Shown here one piece after another: positions 17,801 through 25,943 of a stretch of DNA of 64,000 bases. Source of the stretch: an uncultured Pelagibacteraceae bacterium (lineage in GTDB: Bacteria > Pseudomonadota > Alphaproteobacteria > Pelagibacterales > Pelagibacteraceae). Location of the stretch: the NCBI GenBank assembly GCA_902529105.1, contig CABZUW010000001.1, positions 1 to 64,000 on the forward strand, written 5' to 3'. How positions within the stretch are numbered: position 1 is the stretch's first letter; the number at the start of each line of letters is the position of its first letter. The notes under the pieces are model-generated. The model had not been told where the DNA came from. It saw only the letters and a program-made list of their open reading frames with translations, and searched no databases. Position numbers and translations under genes: made by a program.

Positions 17801-18738
17801 TTTAGATTTTCGTTCATTCTTTGAAAAACTTTTTCAGCAGACAACTTATTTAAATCATTAACTTGTATAGCTTTGAAATTTTCTCTCTCTATACTTACTT
17901 TTTGAGCTGTTGTATGTTGACCAAATAAAGTTAAACCCTTTACACCCAGATGAGCTGCCATATGTGCTGGTCCAGTATCATTTGCAACTACGAAACTGCT
18001 TGATTTAATTAAAGATCCTAATTCAGAAATATTTAAAGCTTTATTATTATTTAATATTATATTTGCATTAAAATTCTTTGCGTCTGCTATTTCATTTGGT
18101 CCTGGCGCGGTTACAATTTGATATTTATTACCGAACTTGTTGAAGATAAGTTTAATTAGATTATTATAATAGGGCCATTTTTTTAAAACTAAATGTGGTG
18201 AACAAAAAGGAAATAACAAAATATATTTTTCTAGATTAAAATTTTTTTTTATCTTACTTATATCTACACATGCCCAATCAAAATTAGGATATAAAGTGTG
18301 CTTGGTTATTAAACCAGTGTTTTTTAATTGATGCTCAAAACGTTTTAATACAGATATTTTATCAAATTCCTCTTTTTTAGTATTTTTTGGCAAAGATGTA
18401 ATTGAACTAGACCAAATATTATTTTCGGCTTTTGGAAATAAAATTTTTCTATAAAAATTTGTTCTTGATGAATTTTGTAAGTCATAAACTTTTGAAAGAT
18501 TTAATTTTTTTATATGTTTCATTAAAATATATAAATAGAAAATATTAAATCTGGATAATCGTTTATCTAAAATCACATCTTTAATGTTGGGAAATTTTTT
18601 CAATAAATCTAAGTAAGGTTTTGTTGTTAAAATATAGATATTGTCATCTAAATGGTTTTCACAAATATCTTGAATTGCCCCACTAGCTTGGGCTATATCC
18701 CCTAATGAACCATGTTTTATAATTAAAATATTAGACAT
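17797..18738 (-). CDS. family 9 glycosyltransferase (heptosyltransferase-like)
   Basis: 313 residues. N-terminal NILIIKHGSLGDIAQASGAI is the ADP-heptose transferase opening; the C-terminal half has FPFCSPHLVLKKWPY and VVANDTGPAHMAAHLGV, the donor-binding signature. Likely adds a heptose or similar sugar to the lipopolysaccharide core on the cytoplasmic face. The start is 32 bp from the divergent DUF6165-type gene, often found beside such transferases. Confidence 0.9.
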   Translation of the reverse strand: MSNILIIKHGSLGDIAQASGAIQDICENHLDDNIYILTTKPYLDLLKKFPNIKDVILDKRLSRFNIFYLYILMKHIKKLNLSKVYDLQNSSRTNFYRKILFPKAENNIWSSSITSLPKNTKKEEFDKISVLKRFEHQLKNTGLITKHTLYPNFDWACVDISKIKKNFNLEKYILLFPFCSPHLVLKKWPYYNNLIKLIFNKFGNKYQIVTAPGPNEIADAKNFNANIILNNNKALNISELGSLIKSSSFVVANDTGPAHMAAHLGVKGLTLFGQHTTAQKVSIERENFKAIQVNDLNKLSAEKVFQRMNENLN

Positions 18739-18770
18739 ATTTTTAACATGTTATAACAGTAATTAAATTT

Positions 18771-19160
18771 ATGGACAAAATCTTAGTCGAAGTTTCAATT
18801 GGCGAATTACTAGATAAAATTTCTATTTTAGACATTAAAAAAGACAAAATCAAAGATGAAACTAAGCTCGAGCATATTTTGAACGAATACAAAATTTTAA
18901 AAGAAGAATATGACAACAAAGTGAAAAATGATGATGAATTATTAAGACTTTATACATCACTTAAAGAAATTAATTCAAAATTATGGGTAATAGAAGATGA
19001 TAAAAGGTTATGTGAAAAAAATGCAGATTTTGGCGATGAATTTATAAAATTGTCAAGAGAGGTTCATTTTCTTAATGATGAGAGAGCAAAAATCAAACTT
19101 AAAATAAATATTCATACAGGGTCTAAAATTAAAGAAATTAAGGAATACACAAAATATTAA
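18771..19160 (+). CDS. DUF6165-type small helical protein
   Basis: 129 residues, mostly charged helix. The opening (KILVEVSIGELLDKISILDIK) followed by long Lys/Glu coiled-coil segments and FIKLSREVHFLNDERAKIK matches my memory of the DUF6165 family, which is common near glycosyltransferases in alphaproteobacteria and cyanobacteria. No enzyme function is known to me. It is divergent from the GT9 gene and overlaps the ABC permease end by 4 bp. Confidence 0.75.
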   Translation: MDKILVEVSIGELLDKISILDIKKDKIKDETKLEHILNEYKILKEEYDNKVKNDDELLRLYTSLKEINSKLWVIEDDKRLCEKNADFGDEFIKLSREVHFLNDERAKIKLKINIHTGSKIKEIKEYTKY

Positions 19161-19831
19161 AAACTATATTTCTTTTCTAAAAATTTAATTACATTATGAA
19201 TAATAAAAGTGAAAAATAAATAAATACTTCCTGCAATAATAAAAACTTCTATAGGCTTGAAGGTAGTTGAAATTATATATTTAGCTACTCCAGTTAGATC
19301 CATTAAAGTTACAGTACTTGCTAAAGAAGTTCCTTTTAACATCAAAATTATTTCATTACCATAAGCAGGAAGAGACTGCCGTATTGCTATAGGAATTTGA
19401 ATTTTATAAAAAATAAGTTTATTAGGTGCTCCTAAACTTTTTCCAGCCTCAATAAAACCAGGTTTAATTGTTTGAAATGCTGATCTCAAAATCTCAGAAG
19501 TGTATGCACCAGTGTTAAGAGCAAAAGCTATTACTGCACACCAGTATGGTTCTTTTAAAATTGACCACAAAAAACTTTCTCTTATTAATTCTACCTGGCC
19601 AAAACCATAATATATTATAAATATTTGAACCAATAATGGTGTTCCCCTGAAAGTATATGAGTAACCATAAGCAATTTTACCTAATATAATATTATTTTTT
19701 ATTCTTAAAATTGCAAAAAATAATCCTATAAATAAACCTATAAATAATGATACAGAAAGTAATTTTAAAGTAGTAATACTTGCAAATAATAATTTTGGAA
19801 AGCTATTTATAATTAAATCAAAATCCATCAA
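19157..19831 (-). CDS. polar amino-acid ABC transporter permease (HisM-like)
   Basis: 224 residues, five or so membrane spans, with RGTPLLVQIFIIYYGFGQ and the EAA loop EAGKSLGAPNKLIFYKIQIP that contacts the ATPase. Second permease of an importer for basic or polar amino acids. Its ATG overlaps the stop of the upstream permease by 4 bp. No ATP-binding subunit gene is present next to it, so the pair must use an ATPase encoded elsewhere. Confidence 0.92.
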   Translation of the reverse strand: MMDFDLIINSFPKLLFASITTLKLLSVSLFIGLFIGLFFAILRIKNNIILGKIAYGYSYTFRGTPLLVQIFIIYYGFGQVELIRESFLWSILKEPYWCAVIAFALNTGAYTSEILRSAFQTIKPGFIEAGKSLGAPNKLIFYKIQIPIAIRQSLPAYGNEIILMLKGTSLASTVTLMDLTGVAKYIISTTFKPIEVFIIAGSIYLFFTFIIHNVIKFLEKKYSF

Positions 19832-20520
19832 TATCCCTTGTTATATTTTATTTCCAATCGATTAATAATTTTCATACTTAAAAAAGTTAAGATTAAATAC
19901 AAAATCGCCGCTACAGTATAAAATAATAATGGATCTCTAGTAGACCCTGCTGCGATATATGATTGTCTCATTATTTCTACTAAACCAGTTACTGAAATAA
20001 GAGATGTATCTTTAAGGGTTATTTGCCAAACGTTACTTAAATTTGGTATCGATAGTCTTAGCATTTGAGGAAGAATAATTTTATAAAATCTTAATACTTT
20101 ATTAAAACCTAAAACATTTGAAGCTTCAAATTGACCTTTGTCTATAGACTGTATTGCTCCACGAAATACTTCTGTTGAATATGCGCCAGATATAATTCCT
20201 ATTGAAAAAGCTCCGGTTAAAAAAGCGTTAATTTCTATATAATCATTATATCCAAATATTGAAGCAACAAACATGATTGCGCTACTTCCTCCAAAAAAGA
20301 AAAGGTAAATTACTAATAATTCAGGCACGCCTCTTATGATAGTTGTATAAAAATTTGCAATAAGGTTAAAAAATTTATTTCTGGATAGTTTTAAAGGAGT
20401 GAATATTAAAGCAAATATAAAACCAATTAGCATAGCGGCAACAGACACCGCTAATGTCATAATTGTTGCAACGATTAATTCATCGCCCCAACCTGTTTTA
20501 CCAAATGCAAGAAGTTCCAT
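19828..20520 (-). CDS. polar amino-acid ABC transporter permease (HisQ-like)
   Basis: 230 residues with the HisQ pattern: RGVPELLVIYLFFFGG, an additional loop, TEVFRGAIQSIDKGQFEASN and the EAA motif EASNVLGFNKVLRFYKIILP. Forms the membrane channel with the HisM-like subunit. It is separated from the binding-protein gene by 44 bp that contain a perfect 22-bp palindrome able to form a hairpin, probably lowering permease expression relative to the binding protein. Confidence 0.92.
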   Translation of the reverse strand: MELLAFGKTGWGDELIVATIMTLAVSVAAMLIGFIFALIFTPLKLSRNKFFNLIANFYTTIIRGVPELLVIYLFFFGGSSAIMFVASIFGYNDYIEINAFLTGAFSIGIISGAYSTEVFRGAIQSIDKGQFEASNVLGFNKVLRFYKIILPQMLRLSIPNLSNVWQITLKDTSLISVTGLVEIMRQSYIAAGSTRDPLLFYTVAAILYLILTFLSMKIINRLEIKYNKGY

Positions 20521-20528
20521 ATCGAAAA

Positions 20529-20550
20529 GGCGGTTAATTAATTAACCGCC
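20529..20550 (-). terminator. perfect 22-bp palindrome between binding protein and permease genes
   Basis: The sequence GGCGGTTAATT and its exact reverse complement are joined without spacer. In RNA it forms a strong hairpin, followed on the minus strand by TTTT. It lies 14 bp after the binding-protein stop and 9 bp before the HisQ start. Most likely an mRNA-stabilising or partially terminating element, as at the two other binding-protein genes of this window. Confidence 0.7.
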
Positions 20551-20564
20551 AATTCAAATATTTA

Positions 20565-21428
20565 TTACATTGATGCGTCAAAACCAAAGTGTTTAATAGC
20601 TAATCTACTAATTACACCGTCTTTTCTTGCTTGATCTATAGCTTTATTAAAGGCTTTTAAAAGAGCAGCATCTCTTTTTCCTTGAGCGGAGTCTTCACCC
20701 ATCTGAGAAGCTTGTCTTAGTCCAACGCCAACTCCATTTCCAAATGCACCACCTGAAAATGTTGGTCCAACAAGAACAACTGGTTTACCAGATTTTTCCG
20801 CATAATCTGTAAACGCTACTGCAGCTGCCAACGCAACGTCACATCTTCCAGATGCTAAGTCTAAGTTGACATCGTCTTGCGTTTTATAAGTTCTGACATT
20901 TACTTTACCAACATCACCTGATTCTAAAAAGTTTTGGTGAATAGTGCCTGTCTGAGTACAAACTGTCTTACCTGCTAAAGCTCCAGTAATTGTTTTAAGA
21001 GCTTTGTTTACTCCAGAACCACCTAAAGAAAGATTAATTCCCTCTGGTGCTTCCATACCTTCTAAATCTGAACCTTTCATTACAGCAAGAGAGGCTACCT
21101 CATCTGCATAACCTTGAGAAAAAGTAATTACTTTCTTTCTCTCGTCAGTTATGGACATTCCGGCCATAATTGCATCAAACTTTCTCATTTGAAGTGCTGG
21201 TATCATTCCATCCCAGTCCTGCTCGACTATTACACATTGTTGTCCAATGTATCTACATAAAGCCCACGCAAGCTCAACTTCAAATCCAATTAACTTACCT
21301 GAAGCGTCTTTTGAATTCCAAGGGGGATAAGCACCTTCTGTACCTATTCTAATCTTATCGGCATTAGCTGAAATTGTTAGGAATAAACTAATCAATAACC
21401 CTAAGCCAAATTTTTTAAATATATTCAT
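20565..21428 (-). CDS. periplasmic polar amino-acid binding protein
   Basis: 287 residues with a signal peptide (cut near SANA). Family 3 solute-binding protein: KIRIGTEGAYPPWNSKD at the mature N-terminus, GFEVELAWALC, WDGMIPALQMRKFDAIMAGMSITDERK, typical of lysine/arginine/ornithine or octopine-type receptors. A strong GGAGG precedes the ATG. The neighbouring polyamine gene and the basic amino-acid type suggest arginine or ornithine as ligand, but this is inference. Confidence 0.92.
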   Translation of the reverse strand: MNIFKKFGLGLLISLFLTISANADKIRIGTEGAYPPWNSKDASGKLIGFEVELAWALCRYIGQQCVIVEQDWDGMIPALQMRKFDAIMAGMSITDERKKVITFSQGYADEVASLAVMKGSDLEGMEAPEGINLSLGGSGVNKALKTITGALAGKTVCTQTGTIHQNFLESGDVGKVNVRTYKTQDDVNLDLASGRCDVALAAAVAFTDYAEKSGKPVVLVGPTFSGGAFGNGVGVGLRQASQMGEDSAQGKRDAALLKAFNKAIDQARKDGVISRLAIKHFGFDASM

Positions 21429-21487
21429 TTTTCCTCCAAAAATAAAAAAATGATTATTCCATAAAATTTCAGATTTAAAAAGATAAA

Positions 21488-22528
21488 TTAATTATTAATT
21501 GATGATGCAAAATTCCAAGAACAATCAAAACTTGGTATATAAACTCTATCTAGGGTAGCATTACCAAAGTTTTTATTAAATACATTTAGCCAATTTTTAA
21601 CCTGTTTAGGTTTTTTGTCTTGGCTTCCGACCTGAGCAGTAATAGTACCATTTATTTTTAAAATTCTTTTAAGAGATTTCATGTTTTTTGCGGCAAGATC
21701 AATACAATACTGATCATCATTGAGATCAACAAATATTTTATCGTATTTATCGTTCTCGATATTTTTTATACTCTCAAATGCATCACCCCAAAAACACTTA
21801 ACTGAATTTTTTTTTGTAGCTCTATCTCCTACTTTTGCAAGATGTTTTTCGCAAACCTTAACAACCTGTGGGTCTAACTCAAACCAATCAATAAATCCAA
21901 AATTTTTAGAAACACATTCTCTTGCAACACCTCCGTCACCACCTCCTATAATGGCAGCATTGTCTCTGCTTTTATTTAGATTTAATCCTGATTTAACAAA
22001 AGTCGAACTGTATATATGCTCATCTTTTTCAGCTACTTGTATTTCATTATCTATAAAGAGAGCTTTGCCAAATTGCTCTAAATTTAAAATTTCTATATGT
22101 TGGCCTACTTTCGAGGTGAAGTTTTCTAAAACATCTTTCACAATATAATATTTTTTTAATCCTGGAGAGCTATAAATATCATCATATTGACTTAAAGTAC
22201 TTCTATCAAAATTATTTATTGATACTCTTTTTGATTTTATTTCTTTTTTTAAGACATCTAGAGCTATCTTTGGATGTACTTTACCACAAGTGAAGAAATC
22301 GAAACTAACAATTCCTTTCTCAGGAAAAGTATGAAAGCTCATATGACTTTCAGCAAGTAATGCAATAGTTGTAAAACCCTGTGGTTTAAACTTATGACTG
22401 TTAATTCCTAAGATTTCAACTTTTGCAAGTTTAGCAATTTTATAAATTATTTTTTCGTAAAATTTTTGTGAATAATCTTTTTTAACTCCGATAAAATCTA
22501 AAGTTATATGCTCACCTACTTTAGTCAT
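21488..22528 (-). CDS. S-adenosylmethionine decarboxylase - aminopropyltransferase fusion (SpeD-SpeE)
   Basis: 346 residues. Residues 1-115 are a class 1B AdoMet decarboxylase: LLAESHMSFHTFPE gives the self-cleaving E60-S61 that makes the pyruvoyl group, with H66 and C81 at the expected spacing. Residues 120-346 are a spermidine-synthase-like methyltransferase fold, with GGGDGG at 195-200. The fused enzyme would make decarboxylated AdoMet and use it to aminopropylate an amine, releasing methylthioadenosine. The usual DxS/TDP active-site segment is changed to VDLNDDQY and the YHE of the binding loop to YSS, so the amine acceptor may differ from putrescine. It ends an MTA-salvage operon. Confidence 0.85.
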   Translation of the reverse strand: MTKVGEHITLDFIGVKKDYSQKFYEKIIYKIAKLAKVEILGINSHKFKPQGFTTIALLAESHMSFHTFPEKGIVSFDFFTCGKVHPKIALDVLKKEIKSKRVSINNFDRSTLSQYDDIYSSPGLKKYYIVKDVLENFTSKVGQHIEILNLEQFGKALFIDNEIQVAEKDEHIYSSTFVKSGLNLNKSRDNAAIIGGGDGGVARECVSKNFGFIDWFELDPQVVKVCEKHLAKVGDRATKKNSVKCFWGDAFESIKNIENDKYDKIFVDLNDDQYCIDLAAKNMKSLKRILKINGTITAQVGSQDKKPKQVKNWLNVFNKNFGNATLDRVYIPSFDCSWNFASSINN

Positions 22529-22532
22529 AAAA

Positions 22533-23162
22533 TTACTCTTTTTTATAATTTTTAATCTGTTCTAAAATTTTAATCATTTCGTCGTCAGATAGAATCTTAG
22601 GTTTTCCTATTTTTAATGCATTTATATATTGTTGACAAATATTTTCTATTTCCTGAGCAAGTTCAAAAGCTTTATTTAAATTTTTTTCAAAAGCAACCTG
22701 ACCGTGATTAGACATCAAGCATGCTTTTCTATTTTCAAGCGCTTTAATTATATTTTGTGAGAGTTCTTCAGTGCCAAAAGTTGCATAATCAGCACATTTA
22801 ATATCATTACCACCTGCAAGAGCAACCATGTAATGAAATGCTGGTATTGATTTCCCATGAGTTGAAACTGCTGTAGCATGTGTTGAATGTGCATGAACAA
22901 TTGCATTCGCTTCTATCTTATTTAAATATATGTCTTTATGAAATCTCCATTCTGAAGAGGGTTTCATTTTTTTTTCTTCAAATTTTCCGTCTAAAGAAAC
23001 AAAAACTATGTCTTCATAATTTAAAGATGAATATTTTACTCCAGAAGGGGTTATTAAAAAGCCGTCATCATGTCTTATGGATATATTTCCCGATCTTAAA
23101 GCTGAAAGATTTTCAGTATTGAGCATGTTCGCATATTTAATTACTTCTTCAGCTGGGCTCAT
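22533..23162 (-). CDS. class II (FucA-like) aldolase, probable methylthioribulose-1-phosphate aldolase
   Basis: 209 residues, strongly resembling L-fuculose-1-phosphate aldolase: RSGNISIRHDDGFLITPSG, SSEWRFH, VHAHSTHATAVS, GGNDIKCADYATFGT, NHGQVAFE. The zinc and catalytic residues align with FucA (E71, H90, H92, H153 and Y111 here; E73, H92, H94, H155, Y113 there). In context with mtnA and mtnP it likely splits 5-methylthioribulose-1-phosphate into DHAP and methylthioacetaldehyde (DHAP shunt, Ald2 role). The dehydratase MtnB is the alternative, but no mtnC, D or E follow. Confidence 0.8.
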   Translation of the reverse strand: MSPAEEVIKYANMLNTENLSALRSGNISIRHDDGFLITPSGVKYSSLNYEDIVFVSLDGKFEEKKMKPSSEWRFHKDIYLNKIEANAIVHAHSTHATAVSTHGKSIPAFHYMVALAGGNDIKCADYATFGTEELSQNIIKALENRKACLMSNHGQVAFEKNLNKAFELAQEIENICQQYINALKIGKPKILSDDEMIKILEQIKNYKKE

Positions 23163-23484
23163 TATTTTGATTCTCTTTTAATTTTTTTGAAAAAACATAT
23201 CCAAAAATTAATCCAACTAAAATAATTATGTATTGATAAAGTTTAAGTAAAATAAATACTATAGGTAATTCTTTTTCAGATGGATTTTTATTAAAATAAT
23301 TTTTAGAACCATCTTCATATAAATCGATTGGACCAAAAATTAAATAAATACCGTAAATAACAAGATAAATGCATGGAATAGTTGAAATATATAACAAAGT
23401 TTTATTTTCTTTAATTAAACTTAAAAAATTTGCTGAAACAGCAACTAAAATTAAACTTATTAATGAAAAAATTAATGGGTTCAT
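23149..23484 (-). CDS. small membrane protein in the MTA salvage operon
   Basis: 111 residues with three hydrophobic segments (about 3-22, 27-50, 77-97) and a lysine-rich cytoplasmic C-terminus (SKKLKENQNNEPS). Unknown family. It overlaps mtnA by 4 bp and the aldolase gene by 14 bp, so it is translated together with them and may act in transport or membrane tethering of the pathway; nothing in the sequence proves this. Confidence 0.75.
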   Translation of the reverse strand: MNPLIFSLISLILVAVSANFLSLIKENKTLLYISTIPCIYLVIYGIYLIFGPIDLYEDGSKNYFNKNPSEKELPIVFILLKLYQYIIILVGLIFGYVFSKKLKENQNNEPS

Positions 23485-24551
23485 TTAAATAATTTATTTA
23501 ACCCTTCTTCCGATGCACTGCAAATTCCTTTTTCTGTAATTAATCCTGTAATAAATTTTGAAGGTGTTACATCAAACGCTAAATTTAAGGATTTACTATT
23601 TTCAGGGTAAATTTGTATTTTTTTAATATCCCCGTTCTCATCTAAACCTTCGATAGTCGATAGTTCATTTGAATTTCTCTCCTCAATTGGAATATTTTTA
23701 AAGTCTTTTAAATCCCAATCAATCGTAGAACTTGGCAAAGCCACATAAAATGGAACATTATTATCTTTAGCAGCAATCGCTTTTAAATAAGTTCCTACTT
23801 TGTTACAAACGTCACCATTAGATAATGTGCGGTCAGTGCCAACAATGCACATATCTACCTCGCCTCTTTGCATTAAAATACCACCTGTATTATCTGCTAT
23901 AATTGTGTTTTTAATATTTTCCTCATTTAATTCAAAGGAGGTTAGGTTTGCTCCTTGATTTCTTGGTCTTGTTTCATCTACCCAAACGTGAATTGGAATA
24001 TTTTTTTGATGAGCATGATAAATAGGTGATGTTGCTGTGCCCCAGTTTATTGTTGCAAGCCAACCGGCATTACAATGGGTTAAAATATTTACAGTGTCTT
24101 TTTTTTTTTTATAAATATCCTCTATAATTTTCAGTCCATTTATACCAATATTTTTACAAAAATTTATATCCTCTTCACAAATCTCATTAGCTTCATTAAC
24201 AGCGATATTTAATATTTCATCACTATTAACACCTTTTAATTTTTTATACATTCTATCCACTGCCCACTTTAAATTTATAGCAGTCGGTCTGGATTTAATT
24301 AAGTTTTTACAAGAATTATCTAAAAAAGATTGTTCATTATTTTCCATTAAAGCTAATACTATGCCATATGCTGCGGTTGCTCCAATTAGTGGTGCCCCTC
24401 TGACCTCCATAACCTTTATTGCATTAATAGCATCATCTAATGACTTTAGTTCTTTAATCTGAAATTTATGTGGTAATTTTGTTTGATCAATAATTTTTAC
24501 AATATTATTCTCAAACCAAATTGTTTTATATTCTTGGCCTTTAATTCTCAT
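23481..24551 (-). CDS. mtnA: methylthioribose-1-phosphate isomerase
   Basis: 356 residues, typical length. Converts 5-methylthioribose-1-phosphate to 5-methylthioribulose-1-phosphate. Motifs include VRGAPLIGATAAYG, THCNAGWLATINWGTA with the catalytic cysteine, ETRPRNQGANLT and IVGTDRTLSNGDVCNKVGTY with the catalytic aspartate. Related translation factor eIF2B-like proteins are excluded by these residues. Sits between the GFA-type gene and the membrane protein, overlapping both by 4 bp. Confidence 0.95.
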   Translation of the reverse strand: MRIKGQEYKTIWFENNIVKIIDQTKLPHKFQIKELKSLDDAINAIKVMEVRGAPLIGATAAYGIVLALMENNEQSFLDNSCKNLIKSRPTAINLKWAVDRMYKKLKGVNSDEILNIAVNEANEICEEDINFCKNIGINGLKIIEDIYKKKKDTVNILTHCNAGWLATINWGTATSPIYHAHQKNIPIHVWVDETRPRNQGANLTSFELNEENIKNTIIADNTGGILMQRGEVDMCIVGTDRTLSNGDVCNKVGTYLKAIAAKDNNVPFYVALPSSTIDWDLKDFKNIPIEERNSNELSTIEGLDENGDIKKIQIYPENSKSLNLAFDVTPSKFITGLITEKGICSASEEGLNKLFK

Positions 24552-25000
24552 TTAATTCTATCCAGACTGTCCTTTGGCCAAGTTTTTTCTCTATCATACA
24601 TTTCATTATAGCAAATTTTCTTGTCATTAATTTCAATCCAAGGATCTTTACTTTTAATAAAAATATGTGCTTGTGGTTCGATTGGTTTCTCTAATGTCTG
24701 AGTTCTTACTGCTATTCTTCCTTTAGAAATATTATATCTACAAAAAACATATACACCACATATAATACAAAAATACGCATTGTAACCTTTTCCACTTCCA
24801 GTGGGTAAATCTATTGAGGCTACATCTCCACTCATTTTAAAATCTTCCTCCATGACCATTGTATGAATTACAAATGAGGAACCTGTTGATAATTTACAAT
24901 TTTTACAATGACATGCTTGTGTAAATAAAGGATTTCCTTCAATTTTATATTTAACGTTACCACAAGCACAATTACCTTTAATTTCGTTTTTTTTACTCAT
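24548..25000 (-). CDS. GFA (CENP-V) family zinc protein
   Basis: 150 residues from the ATG at 25000, chosen because the longer frame runs into mtnP. It has the glutathione-dependent formaldehyde-activating fold with zinc ligands CACGNVKY, CHCKNC and CIICG. Members bind S-hydroxymethylglutathione or other thiol adducts. In this operon it could handle a thiol-reactive aldehyde, such as the methylthioacetaldehyde expected from the downstream aldolase; this link is my inference. Confidence 0.8.
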   Translation of the reverse strand: MSKKNEIKGNCACGNVKYKIEGNPLFTQACHCKNCKLSTGSSFVIHTMVMEEDFKMSGDVASIDLPTGSGKGYNAYFCIICGVYVFCRYNISKGRIAVRTQTLEKPIEPQAHIFIKSKDPWIEINDKKICYNEMYDREKTWPKDSLDRIK

Positions 25001-25037
25001 CTTTTTAAATTTCAACAAATAAACACTAAGATATTTT

Positions 25038-25907
25038 TCATTTATTAAGCACCCTACCTGCAATTGTATTTAATTTATCTAGAGTTTTTTTAGTTCTTTT
25101 TTCTGGAGCTGTTATTATTGCTACATCTAAGCAATTATTAGTTGGGTCATTAGGATCAATATGATTTTCAAAGTTTTCAATTAAATTTTTTATCATATTT
25201 TTTGCTTTTGAAGCATTATCTAATAGTACTTTTATAACTTTTTGAACATCAACATTCTCATGTTCAGGATGCCAACAATCATAATCCGTTACCATAGAAA
25301 CCGAGGCGTATCTTATTTCTGCTTCTCTTGCCAATTTAGACTCTGGCATATTGGTCATTCCGATTACATCTGCATTCCAAGACCGATATAATTTAGATTC
25401 TGCTAATGTAGAAAATTGTGGACCCTCCATAACGACATATGTTCCTCCTCTTTTATAAACTATATTAGACTGATTAATTGCTTCTTCACATGCATTCATT
25501 AAACCATTTGAGGTTGGGCTAGCCATTGAAACATGAGCTACTATTTCATCATCAAAAAATGTTTTATTTCTTGCAAATGTTCTATCAATAAATTGATCAA
25601 CGATTACAAATTTTCCAGGTTCCAGATCTTCTTTAAGAGATCCAACAGCTGAAACTGAAACTAAATCTGTGACGCCTAATTGTTTTAATGCATCAATATT
25701 TGCTCTAAAGTTTATTTTTGAAGGAGATATAAAGTGACCTCTGCCATGTCTTGGAATAAAATATACCTCTTTGTTATTATATTTTATTTTAAGAATTTTA
25801 TCTGATGGTTTTCCCCAAGGAGTGTTTATCTCTAATTCCTCTTTATCCTTAAATTCCTCTATATCGTAAAGTCCACTCCCTCCTATTATTCCCAATTTAT
25901 TTGTCAT
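25038..25907 (-). CDS. mtnP: 5'-methylthioadenosine phosphorylase
   Basis: 289 residues. Splits MTA with phosphate into adenine and methylthioribose-1-phosphate. MTAP signatures: GIIGGSGLYDIEEF, INTPWGKPSD, RHGRGH, VVMEGPQFSTLAES, GMTNMPESKLAREAEI and VTDYDCWH. First gene of the minus-strand operon; 36 bp separates its start from the divergent apt gene, which reuses the adenine product. Confidence 0.95.
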   Translation of the reverse strand: MTNKLGIIGGSGLYDIEEFKDKEELEINTPWGKPSDKILKIKYNNKEVYFIPRHGRGHFISPSKINFRANIDALKQLGVTDLVSVSAVGSLKEDLEPGKFVIVDQFIDRTFARNKTFFDDEIVAHVSMASPTSNGLMNACEEAINQSNIVYKRGGTYVVMEGPQFSTLAESKLYRSWNADVIGMTNMPESKLAREAEIRYASVSMVTDYDCWHPEHENVDVQKVIKVLLDNASKAKNMIKNLIENFENHIDPNDPTNNCLDVAIITAPEKRTKKTLDKLNTIAGRVLNK

Positions 25908-25943
25908 ATTATTTAAAATGAATTATTTATATCTTAAAAAATT

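Noticed and set aside
22533-23162. Calling the class II aldolase a plain fuculose aldolase or MtnB
   Set aside because: No fucose genes are near; MtnB lacks the close FucA resemblance seen here, and mtnC/mtnD are absent. The DHAP-shunt aldolase reading fits better, though untested.
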